Under the pieces are notes generated by a model. It saw nothing but the letters and a program-made list of their open reading frames with translations, made no database searches and was not told where the DNA came from. A stretch of DNA of 64,000 bases from assembly GCF_011762095.1 (NCBI RefSeq), contig NZ_JAASQO010000008.1, forward strand, positions 145,216 through 209,215, in the 5' to 3' direction. The stretch is from Parvibaculum indicum (lineage in GTDB: Bacteria; Pseudomonadota; Alphaproteobacteria; Parvibaculales; Parvibaculaceae). The position numbers and the translations under genes were made by a program. This document shows positions 52,897 through 62,543 of this stretch, one piece after another; position 1 is the stretch's first letter; each line of letters begins with the position of its first letter.

Positions 52897-54417
52897 ATGC
52901 TCAAGATCCGCAAGGTTCCCCTCGATACGCTGCGCGAGAACGTGGCTGTTCTTGCCCATGACTGCGTGGCGCTTCGCCCCGAGGCCTTTCAGGCGTTCAA
53001 GCGCCTGCAGGTGATCGACGGAAACCGGTCCATCATCGCGACGCTGGATGTTTGCCATGACGGCGATATGGTCAAGGCCGATGAGCTGGGGTTGGCAGAG
53101 CCCGCTTTCAGCCGTCTTGGCTTGCCGGAAGGCACGGTGGTGAACATTGCGCCGGCGCCGAGCCCGCATTCCCTGAACTATGTGCGTGAAAAAATCGACG
53201 GGCGAACCCTGACGCAGCATCAGATAGAGGAAGTGATCCACGACATCGTGGGGTACCGCTACTCCGATATGGAAATCGCGGCGTTCCTCGTTGGCTGCGC
53301 GGGCTTCATGAGCACGCAGGAATTGCTCGATATGACACGCGCCATGGCCGGTGCTGGCACGACGCTCGACTGGCCGTCCCCCATGGTCGTGGACAAGCAT
53401 TGCATAGGTGGCATTCCCGGCAATCGGACATCGATGATTGTCGTGCCTATCGTGGCGGCCCATGGACTGACGATCCCCAAGACCTCGTCCCGCGCCATCA
53501 CCTCGCCGGCGGGAACGGCCGATACGATGGAGATTCTCGCCGCGGTCGATCTGTCCATGTCGGAGATGCGCAAGGTTGTCGAGAAAACAAAGGGCTGCCT
53601 CGTCTGGGGCGGCCATGTGAATCTGTCGCCCGCGGACGACATTCTCATTAGCGTCGAGCGACCTCTCAACCTCGATACGCGCGAACAGATGGTCGCTTCC
53701 ATCCTCTCCAAGAAGATCGCAGCGGGGTCCACCCATCTCGTGATCGATATTCCTATCGGTCCCAGCGCCAAGGTGCGCGATACCAACGAAGCGATGAGGC
53801 TGCGCAAGCTCTTCGAATATGTCGGCGATCAGGTCGGTCTGGTCATCGATGTCGTGATTACCGATGGAAGTCAGCCCGTCGGTCGCGGCGTAGGCCCCGT
53901 TCTGGAGGCGCGCGACGTGATGAAGGTATTGCGGAACGATGCGGACGCACCCGCGGACCTTCGGGAGAAATCGGTCATGCTGTCGGGCCGTATTCTCGAT
54001 TTCGATCCAGATCTTCGCGGTGGTACGGGAGAGGAGCGTGCACGGGAATTGCTGGAGAGCGGCGCCGCATTGAAAGTCATGGAGGAAATCATCGCGACGC
54101 AAGGCCCCAACGACAATCCGCCGGAACCCGGGCCGAGGCAGGTGGATGTTTGCGCGGAAGCGGATGGTTTCGTCGCTTCGATCGATTGTCTGAGAATTGC
54201 ACAGCTTGCGCGCATCTCCGGTGCGCCGCTCGACCGGGGGGCGGGGCTCGAAATGCTGAAGCGCGTCGGCGATGAAGTTCGAAAAGGCGATCCGCTGTTC
54301 CGGATTTATTCGGCGGGTAGCGCCCATTTCGACCTCGCCGTGGCCGCCGCGGAGGAGGACAACGGGTTCGCTGTGGGGTCCCATCCTTTCGACCGGGAAG
54401 CGCGCTCGACATCATGA
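52897..54417 (+). CDS. Archaeal-type AMP/thymidine phosphorylase
   Basis: Phosphorylase of 506 aa, longer than classical bacterial DeoA and with the archaeal AMP phosphorylase pattern. It has an N-terminal barrel of about 85 residues, then [15 protein letters not shown] (about 166-180), [16 protein letters not shown] (195-210), and a late [16 protein letters not shown] region. AMP phosphorylase releases adenine from AMP giving ribose 1,5-bisphosphate; thymidine activity is the usual annotation. Start ATG 52897; the longest frame overlaps the crotonase. The stop overlaps the next gene start as ATGA. Confidence 0.85.
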   Translation: MLKIRKVPLDTLRENVAVLAHDCVALRPEAFQAFKRLQVIDGNRSIIATLDVCHDGDMVKADELGLAEPAFSRLGLPEGTVVNIAPAPSPHSLNYVREKIDGRTLTQHQIEEVIHDIVGYRYSDMEIAAFLVGCAGFMSTQELLDMTRAMAGAGTTLDWPSPMVVDKHCIGGIPGNRTSMIVVPIVAAHGLTIPKTSSRAITSPAGTADTMEILAAVDLSMSEMRKVVEKTKGCLVWGGHVNLSPADDILISVERPLNLDTREQMVASILSKKIAAGSTHLVIDIPIGPSAKVRDTNEAMRLRKLFEYVGDQVGLVIDVVITDGSQPVGRGVGPVLEARDVMKVLRNDADAPADLREKSVMLSGRILDFDPDLRGGTGEERARELLESGAALKVMEEIIATQGPNDNPPEPGPRQVDVCAEADGFVASIDCLRIAQLARISGAPLDRGAGLEMLKRVGDEVRKGDPLFRIYSAGSAHFDLAVAAAEEDNGFAVGSHPFDREARSTS

Positions 54418-55304
54418 AACCTGTGCTTCTGTCATTTTGCTGGGATGGTGATGCGCCACAACGGCTGGCGAGCGAACTGGATCTTGAGCACCGGACTTTC
54501 GCGCTGCACCGGTTTCCGGATGGCGAAATTCTGGTGAGGGGTCCGGAAAAGGTTGCGCGGACCGTCATTCTCTATTGTTCTCTGTTCGAGCCGAACGAGA
54601 AGCTGGTCGCGTTGATGCTTGCCGTGGATATGCTGCGTCGCGCGGGCGCGGACCGCATCGTTCTTGTCTCGCCCTATATGAGCTATATGCGGCAAGATAA
54701 GGCGTTCGAGCCGGGGCAGGCGATAAGCCAGCAGGCGATTGGAAAATTCCTTTCAGCCTTGTTCAACCGTATACTGACGGTTGATGCGCATTTGCATCGC
54801 ACGCCGAACATATCGGATGTGTTTCCCGGCGCGGAAGCGGAAAATTTCATCGCAGCCGAAACCATCGCCGACTACGCGGCCACGAAAGGGTTCGGCGGCG
54901 AGGCTCTGGCGGTCGGTCCCGACAGGGAGTCGCGTCAATGGGTCGCGCGTGTGGCGGACCGACTTGGCTGTGACAGCCTGGTCGGCGAGAAGACACGTTT
55001 TTCCGACCGTCGGGTGGAAATCGAATTTCCGGTGGGAGGCCTTTCGGGGCGGAAGATTCTTCTGGTCGACGATATCGTTTCCAGCGGCGGAACTGTCATC
55101 AGGGCAGCGCGGAAACTGAAATCGAAGGGGGCCGGGCATATTACGCTGGCAGTGACCCATGCGCTCTTCACAGGGGATATCGGCCGCGCTCTGCGCGAGG
55201 CCGGCGTCGATGAAATCTGGGCCACCGACAGCGTGCGGCACGAAGCGAGTTGCATCGCGCTCGCGCCGCTTCTGGCAACCGGTCTGTGGAGTGAGTGTGA
55301 ATAG
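54414..55304 (+). CDS. Ribose-phosphate pyrophosphokinase-like protein
   Basis: PRPP synthetase family protein of 296 aa, somewhat shorter than housekeeping Prs (about 315). It keeps RFPDGEI (33-39), YMRQDKAF (91-98), and the PRPP-binding [12 protein letters not shown] (216-227; D219, D220). The usual DxHAxQ segment is DAHLHRTPN, so it is divergent. Translation is coupled to the phosphorylase through ATGA, pointing to joint metabolism of ribose phosphates. It may not be the cell's main Prs. Confidence 0.85.
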   Translation: MKPVLLSFCWDGDAPQRLASELDLEHRTFALHRFPDGEILVRGPEKVARTVILYCSLFEPNEKLVALMLAVDMLRRAGADRIVLVSPYMSYMRQDKAFEPGQAISQQAIGKFLSALFNRILTVDAHLHRTPNISDVFPGAEAENFIAAETIADYAATKGFGGEALAVGPDRESRQWVARVADRLGCDSLVGEKTRFSDRRVEIEFPVGGLSGRKILLVDDIVSSGGTVIRAARKLKSKGAGHITLAVTHALFTGDIGRALREAGVDEIWATDSVRHEASCIALAPLLATGLWSECE

Positions 55305-55322
55305 GAACGGAGAGAGGCAGAC

Positions 55323-56918
55323 ATGACCATAACGATGAGTGTGCATGGCGCGGCGCATACCGTGACAGGGTCGTGTTATCTGGTCGATACCGGGGAGGCC
55401 CGCTTTCTCGTCGATTGCGGCATGTTCCAGGGCGCGAAAACCGTCAAACAACTGAACTACGAAGCATTTCCGTTCGATCCGGAAAGCATCGACTTCGTTT
55501 TGCTTACCCATGCGCATATCGATCATTCCGGACTCATCCCGAAACTGGTCAAGCACGGCTTTTCCGGCCCCATCTATGCGACGCGCGGCACGATCGATCT
55601 TCTGTCATGCATGTTGCCGGACTCCGGCCATATTCAGGAGTTCGAGGTCGAGCAGCTCAACCGGCGCAATGCCCATCGAGGGCGACCACCCGTCACGCCG
55701 ATATACACGGTGGACGATGCCGAGGAAGCGATGAAGAGCTTCAGCCCGGTTTCCTACGATGACTGGGTTAGTCCGCATGCGGGCATTCGTGCCCGCTTCT
55801 GGAATGCAGGGCATATTCTGGGTTCCGCCTCCATCGAGGTGGAAATAGCGACCGGTAATGAAGAACTGCGCCAGCTGCGCATGCTGTTTTCAGGCGATAT
55901 CGGGCCGGAGGTGAAAAGTTTCTATACGGAACCTGAATCGCCGAAGAATCTCGATTTCCTCATTTGCGAGTCGACCTACGGCAATCGGGAGCGGCCGGAT
56001 GTCACGCTGCACGACCGGCGCGAAATGCTGGCGAGAGAAGTCAATGAGGCATTGTCGGATGACGGTGTTCTGGTGGTGCCGGCCTTTGCCGTGGAACGGA
56101 CGCAGGAATTCCTGGCCGACCTGTTCGAGCTGATAGGCAGCGGGAAGGTGCCTCATGTTCCGATCTTTCTCGACTCGCCGCTCGCCATCCGGGCGACGAA
56201 GGTCTTCGTCGACCATGCCGACGAACTTGAAGACGGGCATGCCTTCAGGAAATACATGAATTCCCAGATCCTGCGCACGACAGAGACGGTGCAGGAGAGC
56301 ATGGGGATCGAACGCTTCAAGGGCAGTCATATTGTGGTGGCCGCAAGCGGTATGTGTGACGCGGGACGCATTCGTCACCACTTGAAAAACCATCTATGGC
56401 GGCGGAACTCGACGGTTCTCATCATCGGTTACCAGGCACGCGGCACGCTGGGGCAGTTTCTGCTCGATGGAGCGAAGGCTGTGCGCATCCAGGGCGAAGA
56501 GGTGAAGGTCCGCGCGCGTATCCGGCAGCTCGACGTCTATTCCGGTCATGCCGACGGCTCTTCGCTCGCGCGTTGGGTGGAGGACAGAGCGCCGATCAAG
56601 CGAGGCCTCTTCCTGACGCATGGCGAGGAAGAATCCATTGAAGGCCTGCATGAGCGCCTCTCCGAAATGGGACTGGATGGCGAGCGTATCGTCGAGCCGA
56701 TGCTCGACGATATGTTCGACCTGACGACGGAGGCGCCTGGCCCAAGGGCGCGTCCGGTGGCGCGACGACTGGAGCCGGAAGATGTCGGCAAGCCCGACTG
56801 GCACAATGAAATGTCGGAACTCTGGCTGGATGTCGCCGAAGAGATGGAGCAGGCGGCGGACAATCGGGCGCGCAAGGTAATTATCCGCCGGCTGCGAAGA
56901 GCGTTGAAGAACGACTAG
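55323..56918 (+). CDS. Metallo-beta-lactamase/beta-CASP family RNase-like protein
   Basis: Protein of 531 aa with an N-terminal metallo-beta-lactamase core: THAHIDHSG (H63, H65, D67, H68), WNAGHILGSAS and FSGDIG. A beta-CASP domain follows (FLDSPLAIRATKVF, VVAASGMCDAGRIRHHL, with the terminal HADGSSLARW). Such proteins are RNA or DNA processing nucleases of the CPSF73/RNase J group. It is the third gene of the phosphorylase-Prs operon, 18 nt after prs. Confidence 0.9.
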   Translation: MTITMSVHGAAHTVTGSCYLVDTGEARFLVDCGMFQGAKTVKQLNYEAFPFDPESIDFVLLTHAHIDHSGLIPKLVKHGFSGPIYATRGTIDLLSCMLPDSGHIQEFEVEQLNRRNAHRGRPPVTPIYTVDDAEEAMKSFSPVSYDDWVSPHAGIRARFWNAGHILGSASIEVEIATGNEELRQLRMLFSGDIGPEVKSFYTEPESPKNLDFLICESTYGNRERPDVTLHDRREMLAREVNEALSDDGVLVVPAFAVERTQEFLADLFELIGSGKVPHVPIFLDSPLAIRATKVFVDHADELEDGHAFRKYMNSQILRTTETVQESMGIERFKGSHIVVAASGMCDAGRIRHHLKNHLWRRNSTVLIIGYQARGTLGQFLLDGAKAVRIQGEEVKVRARIRQLDVYSGHADGSSLARWVEDRAPIKRGLFLTHGEEESIEGLHERLSEMGLDGERIVEPMLDDMFDLTTEAPGPRARPVARRLEPEDVGKPDWHNEMSELWLDVAEEMEQAADNRARKVIIRRLRRALKND

Positions 56919-56933
56919 CTTCCAGGCGCGATT

Positions 56934-58286
56934 TTACCTGTTGGTGGGACGCCGGCGTTCGTCACGTCTGTCATGGTCGCGCGTGTCGCGGGAACGCTGG
57001 TGTGCCGCGCCCTGACGTTCCCTCTGCTCACGCATTTGTCGCTGTCGTTCCATTTGCCGTCGCCGTTGCTCGGCATCCCGTTGGCGTTGTTGCTGGATGC
57101 GCTGCCGGCTCTGCCTGTCCATCTCCTGCTGGCGCATGCGCATGCGGTCTGAATCCCGCTGTTGCTGCTGCCGCTGCAATTGGCGTTGCCTATCGAGCTG
57201 TTGTTGACGGATCCGTTCCCGGTCGGCGTCCTGTCTACGCTCTCTTTGCTGCTGCCGCTGTATTTGTTGTTGCCGGTCGAGCTGCTGCTGGCGGGTCCGC
57301 TCGCGGTCGGCGTCCTGCCTGCGTTGTCTTTGCTGCTGCAATTGCCTGTTGCGCTGTTGTTCCTGAAGCTGCCGCTGCCGGTCCAGTTGCCTTTGACGAT
57401 CACGCTGCTGCTGTTGTCGGCGTTGCCTCTGCGATTGTTCGTCGCGTTGCCGTTGCCGTTGGCGTTCAAGCTGGCGTTGTCGGTCTCGCTCCTGCGGGCT
57501 TATACGATTGCGTTCGTCCCACTGCGGCCTCTGAGCGGAAGGCCGGCGGTCTGCGCGAATGTCTCTTATCCGCAGGCGGTCGCCGTCGAATTGATGGCTG
57601 CGGTGCCGCAAATTGGCGTCGCGCTGAACACGGACGCGAACCGGATCGCGGCGACTGCGCGACGCGTACCATTGGCGGTCGAAAGGACGATTGACGATGC
57701 GGTCCCGCCGGAGATTGTGCCGGTGCCAATGCGTTTTGCGATAGTAGGTGCGATAATTCTTCCGCACGATCACATGGACATAAACATTGTTCCGGACGAA
57801 ATCGTTCCGATAGACATAATTCCAGCCGGGATAGTTCCAGCCGGGGTCCCAGCTCGACCAGTTGACGAAGATGCCGATGGGCGACCAGCCGATATAGCCG
57901 TCGCTGAACCGCCAGGTAACCCATGCCGGAGACCATACCCGGCCCGGTACCCAGAGCCAGCCATAGTAGGAATCGTATATCCATCGACCATAGTGGAAAG
58001 CGGCCCAGCCCCAGTTGAAGTCCGACGCCCAGGTCCATCCGTAGTCATCGTCCCAGACCCATCGTCCGCGCGTATAGGGCCGCCACCCGCCACGCATGTT
58101 GCGGGGTTGCCAGACGCGGCCATAGGCGCCCAGCTCATGCCAGCGGCCATAGGGGGAAAGTTCGTCATGGAAATATGCGGCGTCCGCGTAGGAATCCGGA
58201 TAGGCGGGCCGCGCCTTGGAAGGCGTGGCGACCATGATTACGCCCGAAAGAAGGGCTGCAAAAAACAGGAACGGGAGTCTCGTCAT
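56934..58286 (-). CDS. Secreted DUF6600 protein with Arg/Gln-rich repeat tail
   Basis: Protein of 450 aa: signal peptide 1-25 (PSKA before RPAYP), then a Trp/Tyr-rich DUF6600 region at about 35-185 (LSPYGRW, GWRPYTRGRWVWDDDYGW, FHYGRWIYDSYYGWLWVPG, DGYIGWSPIG), then from about 270 a tail of Arg, Gln and Asp. The tail includes two near-identical tandem 28-residue units starting RRQDADRER. DUF6600 is of unknown function and occurs in envelope proteins. The tail is strongly basic and probably coiled coil. A CtrA-type box lies 114 nt upstream. Confidence 0.85.
   Translation of the reverse strand: MTRLPFLFFAALLSGVIMVATPSKARPAYPDSYADAAYFHDELSPYGRWHELGAYGRVWQPRNMRGGWRPYTRGRWVWDDDYGWTWASDFNWGWAAFHYGRWIYDSYYGWLWVPGRVWSPAWVTWRFSDGYIGWSPIGIFVNWSSWDPGWNYPGWNYVYRNDFVRNNVYVHVIVRKNYRTYYRKTHWHRHNLRRDRIVNRPFDRQWYASRSRRDPVRVRVQRDANLRHRSHQFDGDRLRIRDIRADRRPSAQRPQWDERNRISPQERDRQRQLERQRQRQRDEQSQRQRRQQQQRDRQRQLDRQRQLQEQQRNRQLQQQRQRRQDADRERTRQQQLDRQQQIQRQQQRERRQDADRERIRQQQLDRQRQLQRQQQQRDSDRMRMRQQEMDRQSRQRIQQQRQRDAEQRRRQMERQRQMREQRERQGAAHQRSRDTRDHDRRDERRRPTNR
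57165..57345 (-). repeat. 84-bp tandem repeat in DUF6600 gene tail
   Basis: Two adjacent units of 28 codons starting RRQDADRER encode near-identical Arg/Gln stretches. They lie inside a wider low-complexity region (about 56960-57480) of repeated CAG/CGC-like codons. Boundaries are approximate. Confidence 0.6.
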
Positions 58287-58399
58287 CTCACGCCTCGATT
58301 CGTTCTACCGGTCATAGCCGGCGAACCGCCGCTTTCGCGTCGAATGACGTACCCCTGCGGTCCTTATACCTCCGAAAGCAGGGTGACAAAATGGAAAAA

Positions 58400-58414
58400 T
58401 TAACCCTCGATTAA
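58400..58414. promoter_or_regulatory. Second CtrA-type box TTAA-N7-TTAA
   Basis: TTAACCCTCGATTAA, followed by CCAT, so the right half reads TTAACCAT as in the full consensus. It lies in the promoter region of the minus-strand DUF6600 gene, 114 nt before its start. Confidence 0.7.
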
Positions 58415-58452
58415 CCATAAGAGCGCGGTGCGGCGTTGCCGGCCTTTCGCGC

Positions 58453-60315
58453 TCAGTCGGGAAGAGGCTTGGGAATATCCTCGCCGAGATGAGCTCGCGC
58501 CCGCTCCGCCGCGGTCTTTTCCGTGTCCTCCCGGGTTGAATGGTCGGGATGTCCGAGATAGGCGATGCGCCATCCGGCGGTGGCCCGGAAGGTCCGATCC
58601 TCCGCGAAGGGATAGACGATCCCCTCATTCGAGACGCCATAAAGAAGCACATTGTCTTCGGATTGAGAGTCAAGCATTTGCTGAAAACCGAACTCTTCCG
58701 TCAGCTTCGTATGCCGTATCTCGAAGCCCTCCTTAACGATCAGCCCTTCCAGTTTTTCGAGCGTCGTTTCGTCTTTGAAGAGAATTCGCCCCGCGGGCGT
58801 GGTGGCGCTCTCAGCCTGGTCGGCGAGACGGATATTGAACACATTGCCGGAGCCGAATTCGCCCGCATAGCGCATGCAGGCAAGAGCGTTGAGCGGTGCC
58901 CGGTGGGACAGAGCGAGCAATTCGCCAATACCGACGAGATCGAGACGCCGGTCGGCATCGTCGGATACGACGGTGCCGAAAAAAGTGCGAAGGCCGGCCA
59001 TGCGCGCCTTCCTGATCTGATCCCAGGAGGTGTCGGCAAGGATGACGTCGATATCGAGCTTCTTCAGACTGAGAGCGACAGCCTGGGCGAGGGGATTGCC
59101 GCCGAGGATCAGCACGCCGCGGGCTTCCGGATCCGCCACTTTCATCAAGCGGGCGAAGGGCCGGGCGGTCAAACCCTGGACAAAAACGGTGACGACGATC
59201 ACCGCGAAGGTGACGGGAACAAGGATGTCGGCGCCTTCGACGCCGGCTCTTTCCAGTTCGATGGCAAAGAGGGCGGAAACCGCGGCAGCCACGATGCCGC
59301 GCGGCGCGATCCATGACAGTACGATCCGTTCCCGCCAGGGCAGTTCGCTTCCGATCGTCGAAATCATCACGGCCACCGGCCGCGCCACGAAAATGATGAA
59401 GCCGAGCAGGGCACCGGTGGTAGACCAGTCCATCTCGAAGGCTGAGGCGGGGACGCGCGCTGCGAGTACGATGAAGAGGACGGATGTAAGCAGGACGGTC
59501 AGGCTTTCCTTGAAGTCCAGAATATTGTCCGTATTCACATCCTTCGTGTTGGCGAGGATAACGCCCATCACGGTGACGGCGAGCAGCCCGGACTCATGCG
59601 CCAGCGCATTGGCGAGCGAGAAGGTCAACAGCACGATGGCCAGCGTCGTCACATTGTGCAGATAGTCCGGCAGGATATGACGCCGCATGATGAAGGAAAG
59701 GCCGAAGGCGGCGGCGACGCCCAGCCCGATGCCCGCGCCGAAAATCTCGGCGGCAAGAAAAAGGTCCTCCACCTGCCTTGTCCCCATGGCGACGAGCTGG
59801 AAGATGACCACGGCGGCAAGCGCGCCGAGCGGGTCGATCAGGATGCCTTCCCAACGCAGAATATTGGCAAGCGACCGGGTGGGCCGAACGGTCCGGAGAA
59901 TGGGCACGATGACGGTCGGCCCGGTAACGGAAGCGAGCGCGCCGAAGAGAAGCGCGACTTCCCAGGAAAAGATGTCGAGAGCCCAGGCGGCCAGCGCAAT
60001 CAGCAGCATGGAAACAAGGGCGCCTATCGTGACGAGTCGCGTGACGACCTGACCGTGCCCCCGGATTTCGCTGAATTTGAGCGTCAGGCTTCCTTCGAAA
60101 AGGATGACGGCAACGCCCAGCGAGACGGCGGGGAAAAGGAGGTCGCCGAAAAGGGCATCGGGATCGAAAAGGCCGAGGACCGGCCCTGCCAGCAAACCGG
60201 CCAGAAGGAGTACGAGGATGGCCGGTTGTTTCACCCACCAGGAAAACCACTGGGCGGCAATGCCGATGGTGACGATGAGGGCAATGACAAGACCGGTGTC
60301 TGGATTGTCGGGCAT
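58453..60315 (-). CDS. CPA1-type cation:proton antiporter with RCK-like tail
   Basis: Membrane protein of 620 aa. About 12 helices in residues 8-400, with LFEGSLTLKFSEI, FGALASVTGPTVIVPIL and the DP pair IDPLGALAAVVIF, fit NhaP/KefC-like antiporters. A Rossmann-type nucleotide binding region (VLILGGNPLAQAVALSLKKL, about 420-439) and a TrkA-C-like tail follow, suggesting gating by nucleotide. Start MPDNPDTGL at 60315 is preferred to a longer Arg-rich extension. A K+ channel gene precedes it, 38 nt away on the same strand. Confidence 0.88.
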   Translation of the reverse strand: MPDNPDTGLVIALIVTIGIAAQWFSWWVKQPAILVLLLAGLLAGPVLGLFDPDALFGDLLFPAVSLGVAVILFEGSLTLKFSEIRGHGQVVTRLVTIGALVSMLLIALAAWALDIFSWEVALLFGALASVTGPTVIVPILRTVRPTRSLANILRWEGILIDPLGALAAVVIFQLVAMGTRQVEDLFLAAEIFGAGIGLGVAAAFGLSFIMRRHILPDYLHNVTTLAIVLLTFSLANALAHESGLLAVTVMGVILANTKDVNTDNILDFKESLTVLLTSVLFIVLAARVPASAFEMDWSTTGALLGFIIFVARPVAVMISTIGSELPWRERIVLSWIAPRGIVAAAVSALFAIELERAGVEGADILVPVTFAVIVVTVFVQGLTARPFARLMKVADPEARGVLILGGNPLAQAVALSLKKLDIDVILADTSWDQIRKARMAGLRTFFGTVVSDDADRRLDLVGIGELLALSHRAPLNALACMRYAGEFGSGNVFNIRLADQAESATTPAGRILFKDETTLEKLEGLIVKEGFEIRHTKLTEEFGFQQMLDSQSEDNVLLYGVSNEGIVYPFAEDRTFRATAGWRIAYLGHPDHSTREDTEKTAAERARAHLGEDIPKPLPD

Positions 60316-60353
60316 GAAAGCTTTCTGGCAGTGTCGGAGAGGGGCGGCGGCGA

Positions 60354-61133
60354 TTACTCGCCTTCGGTCTCGATCATTATGACGCGGCCGCAATGTTTGC
60401 AATGAACGGCGTCAGGGTCGTGGCGGTTCAGCCCGCAATCCGGGCAGGTATATTTCACTTTCTGGGGCCGGAAGATGGTCTGCGCAAGTCGCAGGAAAAG
60501 CGCCACGCCGAAAACCATGATGATAACGGCGAGAAGGCGTCCCGATGTTCCCGTCAGGGTGATATCGCCAAACCCCGTGGTGGTCAGCGTCGTCACGGTG
60601 AAATAGAGCGCGTCGATATAGTTGCCGATGCCGGGGTTGATGGGTTGCTGGATGACATAAACCACAGCCGTCACGACGAAGATGAAGACCAGCAGATTGA
60701 CGATGGCCTGGATAACGGCTTCGTGCCGGACGAACACGGCATAGCGCTGCCGCACTTCTCGCAATACATGATAAGAGCGCAGAAGCCTCAACGAACGAAG
60801 CACACGGAGAAACGCGAAATTTCCGGCGATGGCGACGCTGAGAAGGCTGAAGATCACGATGATGTCGGCCAGCGTTTCGAGCTCGACAAGATACTGCCAT
60901 TTGTTGCGCGCGATAATGAGACGCGCGGCGAAATCGACGGCCAGCACCGCGCCGATCAGGAGGTCCGCTGCGATCATCCATGAGCCGTCGTCCATAAAGG
61001 ACGAGACGACGAAAAAGCCGATTGTCACCACGTCGAACGCAAGCAGGGCGTACCGAAAAGCGGCGGCGCGCCGGCTGTTCCCGAGATAGAGCGTTCTGAG
61101 CTGCGCCTTGAGTGTGTGACTTGTTTTGAGCAT
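60354..61133 (-). CDS. Voltage-gated K+ channel with C-terminal zinc ribbon
   Basis: Six-helix channel of 259 aa. S4 has Arg at every third position (R110, R113, R116, R119 in FLRVLRSLRLLRS), and the selectivity filter is TTTGFGD (T184-D190). After S6 the protein ends with CPDC (C230, C233) and CKHC (C245, C248), a four-Cys zinc ribbon. Start at MLKTSHTLK (61133). It probably forms an operon with the antiporter downstream, so both would control K+ or pH homeostasis. Confidence 0.9.
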   Translation of the reverse strand: MLKTSHTLKAQLRTLYLGNSRRAAAFRYALLAFDVVTIGFFVVSSFMDDGSWMIAADLLIGAVLAVDFAARLIIARNKWQYLVELETLADIIVIFSLLSVAIAGNFAFLRVLRSLRLLRSYHVLREVRQRYAVFVRHEAVIQAIVNLLVFIFVVTAVVYVIQQPINPGIGNYIDALYFTVTTLTTTGFGDITLTGTSGRLLAVIIMVFGVALFLRLAQTIFRPQKVKYTCPDCGLNRHDPDAVHCKHCGRVIMIETEGE

Positions 61134-61616
61134 GTCGCAGGGCGACCTCGTCCTGATCCTTCGGAATCGCATCCTACAACAACTCACGCAGGGCGTAGAT
61201 AGGCGCTTCCCGGCCGTTTCGGCGGAAACCTATAAGGCGATTTTCGGGCAGACTGTATGAATTCGTGTGTGTCGGCCGCCTCTATGCGGGTCACATAACT
61301 CGACGGAATTCCCAATGACCTCCACCGGGTCCGTGAACACACTCATTCTCGGATAGAGAACCTTTGGGTCGAAAGGAATTCGAACAAGCTGTCACATGAG
61401 AGCCGGATCAGGACAACCTGCTGCCGGCCGGTGAGACGAACCAGTAGAGCCCCCCACTCACCAAGCGCGGTTCGTCGGATGCATCCGGCAAGCGGGATAG
61501 GTCCCCGGTCAAGGAATTTGAGACAGCTTGTGCCCGGGGCCCGTCATTGCAGCGATCTCTCACCCGTTGCATGACGGTCCCGGGACCTGAATTCGCCAAA
61601 CCGGGACGGATGACGA
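61134..61616. other. Intergenic region without supported gene
   Basis: Spacer of 483 nt between divergent genes. It holds a 12-bp palindrome GGTCCCGGGACC (61576-61587) near the following gene. Short frames here show no recognisable pattern. Promoters for both neighbours are expected, but no convincing hexamer pair was identified. Confidence 0.5.
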
Positions 61617-62123
61617 ATGCAGAGTGACTACATGCCTTTTCAGGTGCCCCCTCAGTCGAACACCACAGTGACGACGGGTCACGGGTACACGGAACGCCAA
61701 CGCACGATCGGCGACATTCTCGAGTCGGAAGAGGATTGCCGCGCGATCCTTGAAGCGGCCCGTTGGCCTGGCGGGCCGGTTTGCCCGAATTGCGGAGCGG
61801 AGCAGGCGGCCTCCCGCCTGACCACCCGGCCGGGCCTTTGGACATGCAAGGCTTGCCGGGCCAGTCAGTACAGCGTGACGTCGGGAACGCAGCTTCATCG
61901 CTCGCGTTTGCCGGTGTCGGCCTGGGTCAGGCTCTACTATCTGACTCGTATTCGCGGTCAGCAGCTGAGCAATTCGCAGGTCAGCCGCAAGCTCTCCGTC
62001 GCTTATCTCACGGCGCGCAGCATGCTGGAGCGTCTCGACGCGATGGAAAGAGAGCAGCCCGATATGGCTCGTCGTCTTTACGATCAGCTCTATTCGGTTA
62101 TTCGCCGCGGCGCCGAAAGCTGA
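61617..62123 (+). CDS. Stand-alone transposase zinc-ribbon protein (IS1595-like N-terminal domain)
   Basis: Protein of 168 aa. Residues about 45-110 (ARWPGGPVCPNCG ... LWTCKACRASQYSVTSGT) match the zinc-ribbon start of IS1595/ISXO2-type transposases, followed by a helical segment RLPVSAWVRLYYL. The DDE catalytic domain is missing, the frame ends normally, and no inverted repeats were found. So it is either a remnant or a domesticated DNA-binding protein. ATG 61632 is an alternative start. Confidence 0.75.
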   Translation: MQSDYMPFQVPPQSNTTVTTGHGYTERQRTIGDILESEEDCRAILEAARWPGGPVCPNCGAEQAASRLTTRPGLWTCKACRASQYSVTSGTQLHRSRLPVSAWVRLYYLTRIRGQQLSNSQVSRKLSVAYLTARSMLERLDAMEREQPDMARRLYDQLYSVIRRGAES

Positions 62124-62168
62124 ACCGTCGTTTCTGCCGGTCGATAGAAATAGGGCGCGTCTGCGTGG

Positions 62169-62543
62169 CTAAGCGCAGGCGCGCTGACCCAGTGAGTCTT
62201 CCAGGAATTTCACGAGATGCTGGATCTGCACGGGTTTGTGGAACACTTCCACCGCCCCGCAATCCGCCAGGCTCGCACGGAAATGCGCGTCATTGTCCCC
62301 GGTCATCAGGATCACGATGATCCGGTGGTCTAGCCCGCGCGCCGCCTGCGCTACGCGCACACCATCCCATCCCGGCATGTTTACATCGAGGATCAGCACG
62401 CGCGGCTGCTTCTGAACGATCATCTCCACAGCCTCATGACCATCGCCCGCGGTGACGATATCGAAACCGCGCCGGGCGAGGAATTCGCTGATTTCCTGAA
62501 GCTGTTCAGGATCGTCATCCGCGATGAGAATGGGAGACTGCAT
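62169..62543 (-). CDS. Stand-alone receiver protein (CheY-like)
   Basis: Single REC domain of 124 aa: acidic pocket D9, D10, phosphoacceptor D53 (VLILDVNMPGWDG), T81 and K103. No output domain is attached, so it must act by binding a partner. No kinase gene is adjacent; the nearest is at 47.7-49.2 kb. Confidence 0.88.
   Translation of the reverse strand: MQSPILIADDDPEQLQEISEFLARRGFDIVTAGDGHEAVEMIVQKQPRVLILDVNMPGWDGVRVAQAARGLDHRIIVILMTGDNDAHFRASLADCGAVEVFHKPVQIQHLVKFLEDSLGQRACA

Noticed and set aside
57000..57480. CRISPR-like repeats
   Set aside because: The repetition is in coding Arg/Gln codons of the DUF6600 gene, with no regular spacers and no cas genes.
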